From: Nitrosotalea sp.
GTDB taxonomy: Archaea > Halobacteriota > Syntropharchaeia > Alkanophagales > Methanospirareceae
Length of the DNA: 6,051 bases
NCBI GenBank assembly: GCA_020725315.1
Contig: DYFG01000094.1
Location: 1 to 6,051, forward strand
Direction: 5' to 3'
The position numbers and the translations under genes were made by a program. The notes beneath the pieces are model-generated. The model was given only the letters and a program-made list of their open reading frames with translations, was not told where the DNA came from and ran no database searches. This document shows, one piece after another, positions 1 through 5,557 of the stretch (positions are counted from its first letter, which is position 1; each line of letters starts with the position of its first letter).

Positions 1-250
1 TACCCGGACCAAACAGTACCACTCCCAAGCCCGTTCCCGTGGGGTGCGAGCAACTCCCGGTGACCGAAGGTAGTTTCAGGGCTGAGAGGACGAAAATGAA
101 AGCCGCGGTGAGAGCCAATAATGGCATTACCCCCCGCTCCCTTTCGCGCAACTTCTGTGCTCTATAAATTCCGTAAGCCACTATCGGAACTGCGATTGCA
201 TACCACACCACACACCACTCAAACGGCAAAAAGCCCTCTGCTATATGCAT
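1..250 (-). CDS. cbiM: CbiM, substrate-specific membrane component of an ECF-type cobalt transporter (5' part only)
   Basis: This is the N-terminal 83 codons of CbiM; the reading frame stays open to the window edge, so the rest lies outside. CbiM binds Co2+ and, with CbiN, CbiQ and the ATPase CbiO, imports it for cobalamin and other corrinoid synthesis. The translation begins MHIAEGFLPFEW, the hallmark start of CbiM/NikM proteins, in which the N-terminal amine and His2 bind the metal. A first membrane helix spans about residues 13-29 and a second about 43-60. The family signature PSVTGSCSHPTGTGLG follows at 61-76, with His69 probably the further metal ligand. The ATG at 250-248 is fixed by the conserved MH start and by GGAGGT 11 bases upstream. 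The gene starts 18 bases after the chelatase stop, which implies one transcript. The alternative is NikM (nickel); I prefer cobalt because of the CobN-like neighbour and the resemblance to CbiM, but metal specificity is not proved by this fragment. Confidence 0.92.
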   Translation of the reverse strand, partial: MHIAEGFLPFEWCVVWYAIAVPIVAYGIYRAQKLRERERGVMPLLALTAAFIFVLSALKLPSVTGSCSHPTGTGLGVVLFGPG

Positions 251-261
251 TTATTCGCACT

Positions 262-267
262 ACCTCC
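262..267 (-). promoter_or_regulatory. Ribosome binding site of cbiM
   Basis: GGAGGT lies 11 bases before the cbiM ATG, just after the chelatase stop codon (271-269). It is a near-perfect Shine-Dalgarno match and supports the chosen start. It also suggests that cbiM is translated independently from a shared message. Confidence 0.75.
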
Positions 268-268
268 G

Positions 269-3200
269 CTACGTTCCTCTCCGCTTTAGCCCTGATCCAA
301 TGCCGATCAAGACCAAAATCACAATCACCGCTATAATACCCATCAAAGGAGAACCGGATATGGGAAATGGAGGTGATGGCTTCTCTGCTGGCTTCTCCTT
401 TCTCATTATTTTACCTTTCTCAGCAGCCTTCTCTGGTGTCCTCTCCAGCTTTTCGCCTATTTCACCCACTCCTGTTGTTTCAGTCATATTTGTGATACCT
501 TCACCTATTGTCTCTTCTTCAATCCTACGAACTCCACCCCCGAAGTATGCTCGCGGTTGTGGGAGTTGTGGGAGTTCTTCAGGAACTGAGAGTATGCCCT
601 CCATATAGTCTCGTAGCATCAGGTTTGCACAGGTGTGATGGCAGCAGGTCACACCGTATTTCTCGACGGATTTATGATATACCTCTGCAAGTGCAGTCTT
701 TACGTCTTCTGATGGATTCCAGTAGCCCTTCCTTATCGCTTCGAGCATTCTTGCAGTGATGGATTGTAGTGCGTAAGGATTGCTACTCTCAAAGAAACCA
801 CTTAGACCTAAATTGTATTTGTCCCGGACATAGATGTCATAGACCTGATTCCACATGTCCTGTGTGATTAGGTCAGGTGTAACAACATCCCAGCCCCAGA
901 GATACTCGACAAATTTCATCATCTCCCTCGCACCTGCATAGTCATGTTCCATCATCCCTTCGAGCCATTTCGGATTGAGGTATCTTGCATAAAATTCTCT
1001 TTGCATAAAGCTCTTCAATGTCTCCGTCTTTGGATTATGTGGGTCTCTCAAGTTAGTTATATATAAATCTGGCGTCTTTCCCGTTATACTTCTCACCGCT
1101 AAAGCTAATCCGCCGAGGTATTGGAAAGCATCATCGTTATCAAGTACACCGTATAGGTTTGAACTACGGCTGAGGACAGCAGCTTCTACATCAGCAAGGT
1201 TTTGCCTGAAAAGCTCGGCATTTTGAACTCCCCAAATATCTTCGCCGTAAATAAATCCCATTCTCTTAATATAGTATTCTGCTAATTCTGTTTCATTATT
1301 CCAAGTATCACTTGCCGCGATTACGTTTGGGAGACCAGTACCATAGTTTCCTAATGACTCTGTGAAGATTCTTGCCATTGAGAGATTCCTCGCTTCTGAT
1401 TCACTGTAGCCATTTGCAATAAGCCAGTTATAAATCGCATTCGAGTTCCTCTTAACATAATTATAATTTTCATCTTCTTCTGCCTGAGCAGCTAAGCGAA
1501 CTGCTTTGTCGAGTAATTTGATTTTACAGGGAAAAGTATCTCTGTAAAGACCTGAAGTAATGATGAGAACATCAATCCGTGGTCTTCCAAGTTCGCTTAA
1601 ATTCATGAGTTCAACATCTTTTACCCTTCCCATGCCGTCCCATACTGGTTTAACGCCCATCAAATGTAGTATTTGTGATTCTGCAATTCCCCAATGCCTC
1701 ATCGTCTCAGTTGCCCACAGCACAAATGCAACCTTTCTTGGATATCTCCCGTGTTCCTCCTTATATTGGTTCAATAAACTATCACCCATCTTTTTCCCTA
1801 CGTTCCATGCTTCCTTAGTTGGTATCAGCCTTTGATCGAAGGAATAGAAATTATTTCCTGTTGGAAGTGCATCTGGATTTCTTATCGGGTCGTTTCCCAC
1901 CTTCGGTGGTATGTATCCACCGCTTAATCCCTTAAGTGTTCTCGGTATCTCAATCGTGCATTCGCTTATATTCGTTGCATATCTCTTAGCTTTATTCAGG
2001 TCTTCAGTCACGTTGGAGGAAATATTTCCAAGCACATTCTTCTGTGCATCCTCTGCGCTTAAGTTATTGAATATAACCTCCCTTAAAAGGTCTTCCACTA
2101 CGGTGCAATCATCATGATGCAGAGCATGTGGATCTGGATATATCTCTGCGATATGCTCTACAAAAATGTCTCCGAGCATTGATCTGACAAAGGATATCAA
2201 CTTCCAATCGCTTGGGGGTGAGCCAAGTATATGTAACCCGTAGGGAATGAACTCTTTTGCCAGCTCGTGGAGGTGCTCGTGAAGCTCCCCATTTATGAAT
2301 GCCTCAAATTCTGTGTCATTCATAGCCCTGAGATCCTCTGCTGATACTCCAAGGACTTCATAAAGGTCGAGATCCTCGTATAGCTCTATTATCGTCTCTC
2401 TTGTTTGATTTTTGATTGCTTGTTCTGTTCCCAGGTCCGTGTAGATGTGTGTCTTAACGTGTAATAAAGAAAGATTCCCATATAGTCCACCTGCTACAAT
2501 CGGAGGTGTAAGATGGTCTACAATGACCGCATTCCCTCTTCTCTTCGCTTGTGTCCCCTCGCCAACATTGTCCATGACATAAGGATATATCACCGGAAGG
2601 TCCTGGATGAGGATAGTTGGCCAGCAATCCTTCACAGAGAGTGCTGTCTCCTTGCCCGGAAGCCACTCCTGTGTCCCATGCGTTCCAAGGTGTATGATTG
2701 CATCTGCACCATATTCCTTCTTAAGCCAGAGGTAGAATGCAATATACTGATGGTGGGGTGGGAGCTCTTTGCTATGATAGAGTACCGTAGCATTCTGTAA
2801 CCATCCTCTTGTCGGCTGTGGAGCCAAAAATACATTACCGAATTCTATACCAGGGATAACGAAATATTTTCCGCTCGCATTCTCATACACCATGATTTCA
2901 CCAGGTGGTTCTCCCCACTTCTCCATTACTTCTTTCCTTTTTCTCTCAGGCAATTCGTTAAACCATTCCTTATACCTACCTACCGGAATGAACTTAAGGC
3001 TATAATCACTAATCATTTTTTCTAGTTCCTCTGGTGCCCATGCTCCTACATTCACGCCTTGATGCATTAGCAAATTAATCAACTCAGTTCCATTTGGTAT
3101 TGGTCTGTGTCCAACTTCATATCCGCTCTCGTTCATCGCATCCAATAGATTCTTAAGGCTTGGGGATATGTCTAAATAACTTGCACCGATGTTATCTTTT

Positions 3201-4846
3201 CCTCCTCCGTGGTTGTAGTAGATTATCACTGCCTTCTTTTCAGGATTACCAATCCGACGTAACTTTGTCCATGATATCGCTCTATCCGTAATCCAGTCTA
3301 TCTGATAATTCACGAGTTCGTATATCATCAAACCACTGACAGGGTCTTTAATCTGCCCTCCAACAAATATGAATTCGGTTAATCCATCCAATTCCGGGAG
3401 CGCTATCTGCCACGAAATCTCCATAGGCTTGAGTCCTATACTATTCTCCCATTCCTCTGGCGAAGAGTAGTACGAACCGATACCCTTTAGCGGCGTGACA
3501 TCCAAGTTACTTAGATATCTGATCCCTTCCTCCACTTTGAGATGGTGCAGCCTGAAAGAGGTTAGGGTGATGATAGCATCAACAATCGATTGGTTGTCCT
3601 GTATAAAATATTTCGAGGAGTTTGGATCTTTATATGTGTAAGTTGCAAATATGACGTTTGCTCCTTTTTCCTCAACGGAATGTATGAGTGCATCTATTAC
3701 AGGGTTTGCACCAGATTGGGTATAATAATAGTGAATGCCTATTGTAATATTTGAGGGATTATACTTTCCAGTTCGGTTATACCACTCCAGATATTCACTT
3801 GTAGTCTCAAAGACTACCCCAGCATCTGGGTGATATATACCATGCAAAGGTACTGGCATCGGCGGTAATATCTCCATGTTAATATTGCAGAACTTCACGC
3901 CAAGGAAGATTATCAGTCGTTTCATGTTCTCCTCCCCGCCGTAATCCCAGTATTTTGTTACGTTTGAATATGCAGGGTCAGATGTATTTACATTGCTGAG
4001 ACCAAGAACATCTGTGAATTGGTGGACTATAACTCTTGCTCCATTATCCTTCGCATCTTCCACCATTTTCTTCAAACCATCTTGGACCGGGTAGCCAAGA
4101 TGAACCAGCATTATCACATCCTGATCACTAAGATTGATATCTTGATAAGATGCAGGCACATCGTAGAGAGCAAGGTATGTCGTGACATTGATATACTTTG
4201 AAATGTTGAGGTCATCTTTTGCCTTTTTGATGTATAATATAGGGTTCACCAAACTTGTTACAAACGCAATCTTCACCCTATTTTCAGGTGGCTTCGGCGG
4301 TTCTACCGCAGTTGTATTTCCATAGAACTTGTTATCCATATAAATAATCAAATTTCTTATGTTCTCATCTCCACCATACACCCAGTACTTTGTGATATTT
4401 ATATCATCTACATTTCCGATGCTTACAGTTGTCGTTAGGTTATATGCATAGACGTATGTGCTTTCATTTATCGTTTTACTTATACTAACAACCGTTTCAT
4501 TGTCGAGAGAAGCTAAAAACATAACGCTCTCATTGCTGAAGTCCATGGATTTTGCCTCTGTCGCATTATATATATTGACATCTACCGTGGCATTCAGTGA
4601 GGCGTTTTTAAGTGATGCTAAGTTCTCATCAGTTCCAAGCACGAATGTTATTCTATTTTTACCCTGTTCTTCACTGGTGACCGTGATATTCTCTGATACA
4701 TTCGCAGCCGATGACAAATTCCAATCCACTGATGTCTCACTTCCTTCCAACTCTGCATGTGTAACCGCTAACGGCACGAAGATCTGCGCCGTGAACATCA
4801 CTAATATCAACCATACCAAACAGGTGGTCCCCTCTTTTTTGCTCAT
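269..4846 (-). CDS. cobN: Exported, membrane-anchored CobN/ChlH-family chelatase large subunit
   Basis: This 1525-residue protein belongs to the CobN/BchH/ChlH family, whose members bind a tetrapyrrole and insert (or, in HmuS-type members, remove) a metal. Residues 1-31 form a signal peptide (MSKKEG, hydrophobic stretch, likely cleavage after AVTHA). Residues 66-187 and 191-332 look like two copies of one N-terminal module. The chelatase core runs from about 537 to 1410. It includes GGGKDNIGASYLD (547-559), HLGTHGTQEWLPGKE (719-733), DLPVIYPY then EGTQAKRRG (749-771), RYPRKVAFVLWATETMR (1034-1050), LGRPRIDVLIITSGLYRD (1086-1103) and ESNPYAL-type residues near 1353-1360. CCHHTC lies at 1401-1406. 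A Pro/Glu/Lys-rich spacer (about 1421-1498) leads to a membrane helix (about 1499-1517) and a basic tail, KRRGT. The expected topology is catalytic part outside, tail inside. It is longer than aerobic cobaltochelatase CobN (about 1275 residues, from memory) because of the extra N-terminal module and anchor. About 36 N-X-S/T sequons fit an exported archaeal glycoprotein. The first Met is chosen because it gives the basic n-region; no Shine-Dalgarno precedes it. No CobS/CobT or ChlI/ChlD partner is visible here. Substrate and direction of reaction are unknown. Confidence 0.92.
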   Translation of the reverse strand: MSKKEGTTCLVWLILVMFTAQIFVPLAVTHAELEGSETSVDWNLSSAANVSENITVTSEEQGKNRITFVLGTDENLASLKNASLNATVDVNIYNATEAKSMDFSNESVMFLASLDNETVVSISKTINESTYVYAYNLTTTVSIGNVDDINITKYWVYGGDENIRNLIIYMDNKFYGNTTAVEPPKPPENRVKIAFVTSLVNPILYIKKAKDDLNISKYINVTTYLALYDVPASYQDINLSDQDVIMLVHLGYPVQDGLKKMVEDAKDNGARVIVHQFTDVLGLSNVNTSDPAYSNVTKYWDYGGEENMKRLIIFLGVKFCNINMEILPPMPVPLHGIYHPDAGVVFETTSEYLEWYNRTGKYNPSNITIGIHYYYTQSGANPVIDALIHSVEEKGANVIFATYTYKDPNSSKYFIQDNQSIVDAIITLTSFRLHHLKVEEGIRYLSNLDVTPLKGIGSYYSSPEEWENSIGLKPMEISWQIALPELDGLTEFIFVGGQIKDPVSGLMIYELVNYQIDWITDRAISWTKLRRIGNPEKKAVIIYYNHGGGKDNIGASYLDISPSLKNLLDAMNESGYEVGHRPIPNGTELINLLMHQGVNVGAWAPEELEKMISDYSLKFIPVGRYKEWFNELPERKRKEVMEKWGEPPGEIMVYENASGKYFVIPGIEFGNVFLAPQPTRGWLQNATVLYHSKELPPHHQYIAFYLWLKKEYGADAIIHLGTHGTQEWLPGKETALSVKDCWPTILIQDLPVIYPYVMDNVGEGTQAKRRGNAVIVDHLTPPIVAGGLYGNLSLLHVKTHIYTDLGTEQAIKNQTRETIIELYEDLDLYEVLGVSAEDLRAMNDTEFEAFINGELHEHLHELAKEFIPYGLHILGSPPSDWKLISFVRSMLGDIFVEHIAEIYPDPHALHHDDCTVVEDLLREVIFNNLSAEDAQKNVLGNISSNVTEDLNKAKRYATNISECTIEIPRTLKGLSGGYIPPKVGNDPIRNPDALPTGNNFYSFDQRLIPTKEAWNVGKKMGDSLLNQYKEEHGRYPRKVAFVLWATETMRHWGIAESQILHLMGVKPVWDGMGRVKDVELMNLSELGRPRIDVLIITSGLYRDTFPCKIKLLDKAVRLAAQAEEDENYNYVKRNSNAIYNWLIANGYSESEARNLSMARIFTESLGNYGTGLPNVIAASDTWNNETELAEYYIKRMGFIYGEDIWGVQNAELFRQNLADVEAAVLSRSSNLYGVLDNDDAFQYLGGLALAVRSITGKTPDLYITNLRDPHNPKTETLKSFMQREFYARYLNPKWLEGMMEHDYAGAREMMKFVEYLWGWDVVTPDLITQDMWNQVYDIYVRDKYNLGLSGFFESSNPYALQSITARMLEAIRKGYWNPSEDVKTALAEVYHKSVEKYGVTCCHHTCANLMLRDYMEGILSVPEELPQLPQPRAYFGGGVRRIEEETIGEGITNMTETTGVGEIGEKLERTPEKAAEKGKIMRKEKPAEKPSPPFPISGSPLMGIIAVIVILVLIGIGSGLKRRGT
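3851..3964 (-). repeat. Copy 2 of a repeated protein motif in the chelatase N-terminus
   Basis: Residues 295-332 read N-V-TKYWDYGGEEN, then LIIF, KF and PPMPVP, matching copy 1 in register. Copy 2 is followed directly by the part that leads into the catalytic core (YHPDAG at 338-343). It is probably the ancestral position, with copy 1 the added one; that order is inference. Confidence 0.8.
4286..4399 (-). repeat. Copy 1 of a repeated protein motif in the chelatase N-terminus
   Basis: Residues 150-187 of the chelatase read N-I-TKYWVYGGDEN, then LIIY, KF and PPKPP. The pattern N-x-TKYW-x-YGG-x-EN, 3 residues, LII, 5 residues, KF, then PPxP is shared with copy 2, 145 residues further on. It forms the end of a larger duplicated module of about 120-145 residues. 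The similarity is at protein level and not a recent DNA duplication. Confidence 0.8.
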
Positions 4847-4869
4847 GATATAATTTTAGAGTGGAAGGG

Positions 4870-4877
4870 TATCTAAA
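4870..4877 (-). promoter_or_regulatory. Possible TATA box of the chelatase gene (leaderless transcript)
   Basis: TTTAGATA differs by one base from the archaeal consensus TTTAWATA. Its centre lies about 26 bases upstream of the chelatase ATG, which would put transcription start at or next to the start codon. That fits the lack of any Shine-Dalgarno sequence there. An A-rich stretch upstream (CAAAAATGATAG) could serve as BRE. Other AT-rich candidates in the same gap are TTATAAT near 4900 and AGTATATATATC at 5210-5199, so this assignment is tentative. Confidence 0.35.
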
Positions 4878-4976
4878 ACTATCATTTTTGATAACAATTA
4901 TAATCCAAATGGGTAAGTCCAAAATTGCTTGGGGGGCACCTTTACTCCTTCAGGGCCTTTGCCCTACCCCATCCCA

Positions 4977-5188
4977 CTATAGGCGTAATTGGACAAATTG
5001 CCCGTGGGCAACTTCTTCTATTTGCTCTGGCCTTTCCAGTTTCAAGAGTTCTTTAGCATGACTTGGTGTAAATTTTTCTAATGGAAAATTTCTTGGGTAA
5101 CTTCCTTTGGCAACTCAAGAAGTTTAAGTCTATTCACTATATATGAATGGGATCAATTGATTCTCCTTGCTAACTCGGTTATGGAACC
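4977..5188 (-). pseudogene. Broken fragment of a ParB/Spo0J-like helix-turn-helix protein
   Basis: Reading the minus strand from 5188 gives GSITELARRIN, a TGA stop (5155-5153), then SHSYIVNRLKLLELPKEV, ending at a TAG at 5080-5078. After a shift of frame near 5100-5084 the match resumes as PLEKFTPSHAKELLKLERPE and QIEEVA, ending at a TAG at 4979-4977. This follows, in order and with the right spacing, the DNA-binding part of ParB-family proteins: ELA-R-I-x-x-S-x-x-YI-x-NRL-x-LL-LP-EV, then the SHA-x-x-LL-LE block. The N-terminal CTPase/ParB domain and the C-terminus are absent. One stop, one frameshift and both ends missing mark it as a non-functional remnant. It has no evident link to metal metabolism and is probably a leftover of an insertion or an ancient neighbouring gene. 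Confidence 0.7.
4998..5011. repeat. Perfect 6+6 inverted repeat in the intergenic region
   Basis: TTGCCC, two bases, GGGCAA. It lies inside the decayed ParB-like fragment and about 150 bases upstream of the chelatase ATG. It could be a regulator's operator, a small hairpin or chance. It does not match the NikR-type GTATGA/TCATAC operator. Confidence 0.5.
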
Positions 5189-5221
5189 CCTAAGAAAAGA
5201 TATATATACTCAAAAATACTT

Positions 5222-5557
5222 CTAAACATTTTCTTCCGGCACATATATTACCTCTCCCGTTGCCAATCGGTATGCGGTCCCCAATTTAATGCCCTGACCT
5301 GCTGCCAATTCTTCTGTGATGTTCATCACCTTTATCTCCTGCCCCTTCTTTATAATCACCTGCATATTCTCTTCTCCGGGATTCTTCACGATGGTTATAT
5401 CAGCAGTTGGATTCAAGAGCTCTGGAACACTCGCCGATATTACCAGTGCGATGAGAAGAGCAACCGCAAAGACCATTGCTGCATCAAACAAGTTCGCCAC
5501 CCCACCCAGCGGGTCTTCCTCTTCATCCAAAATCAACCTTCTTCTCCCACTTCTCAT
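5222..5557 (-). CDS. DUF2149 protein, probable ExbD/TolR-like partner of the adjacent channel
   Basis: This 111-residue protein matches DUF2149. It has a basic, then acidic cytoplasmic N-terminus (MRSGRRRLILDEEEDPL), one membrane helix at about 24-43, and a small domain of about 65 residues expected outside the membrane (ITIVKNPG at 54-61, LGTAYRL at 92-98, VIYVPE at 103-108). Asp25 sits at the start of the helix (NLFDAAMVFAVALLIAL), like the essential helix Asp of ExbD and TolR (FIDVML type). The order, short tail, helix, external domain, is also that of ExbD. I infer that it forms the ion path with the ExbB-like protein. The start at 5557 is chosen over an ATG at 5608 because it makes an ATGA overlap with the upstream stop, follows GGAGGT by six bases, and gives the usual family N-terminus; the longer form would add 17 residues from a region coding the channel in another frame. 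The family has no assigned function in my knowledge beyond its genomic association. Confidence 0.88.
   Translation of the reverse strand: MRSGRRRLILDEEEDPLGGVANLFDAAMVFAVALLIALVISASVPELLNPTADITIVKNPGEENMQVIIKKGQEIKVMNITEELAAGQGIKLGTAYRLATGEVIYVPEENV

Larger units (their letters stand above)
4847..5221. other. Intergenic region between DUF2149 and chelatase genes
   Basis: This 375-base gap has no intact gene on either strand. It contains a decayed ParB-like fragment (about 4977-5188, minus strand), a perfect 6+6 inverted repeat at 4998-5011, and a small hairpin (AGGGC-aaag-GCCCT on the minus strand, 4952-4965). It also has several TATA-like AT-rich stretches. Just after the DUF2149 stop the minus strand has T runs (ATTTTTG at 5217-5211 and TCTTTTCTT at 5200-5192) that could end transcription in the archaeal poly-T manner. 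The gap splits genes that I would expect in one operon, so the chelatase and cbiM may have their own promoter here. Confidence 0.6.

Noticed and set aside
121..336. Short plus-strand open frames opposite the ends of cbiM and the chelatase gene
   Set aside because: They lie antisense to well-supported genes, have no recognisable domain and no ribosome binding site of note; they are shadows. The same holds for the other plus-strand frames across the chelatase and channel genes and for the short minus-strand frames inside the chelatase.
4890..4899. GATAACAATT, identical to part of the lac operator
   Set aside because: Ten AT-rich bases without the other half-site; chance in an archaeal promoter region.
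4737..4922. 61-codon minus-strand frame across the chelatase start
   Set aside because: It overlaps the signal peptide in another frame and has no recognisable features; the chelatase frame with a clear signal peptide is the real one.
4861..5061. 66-codon plus-strand frame in the intergenic region
   Set aside because: No family resemblance and no good ribosome binding site; it is antisense to the ParB-like remnant, which explains the sequence better.
4847..5221. Cobalamin riboswitch upstream of the chelatase and cbiM
   Set aside because: I looked for a B12-box-like segment with its flanking stems and saw none; the region is better explained by the ParB-like remnant and promoter elements.
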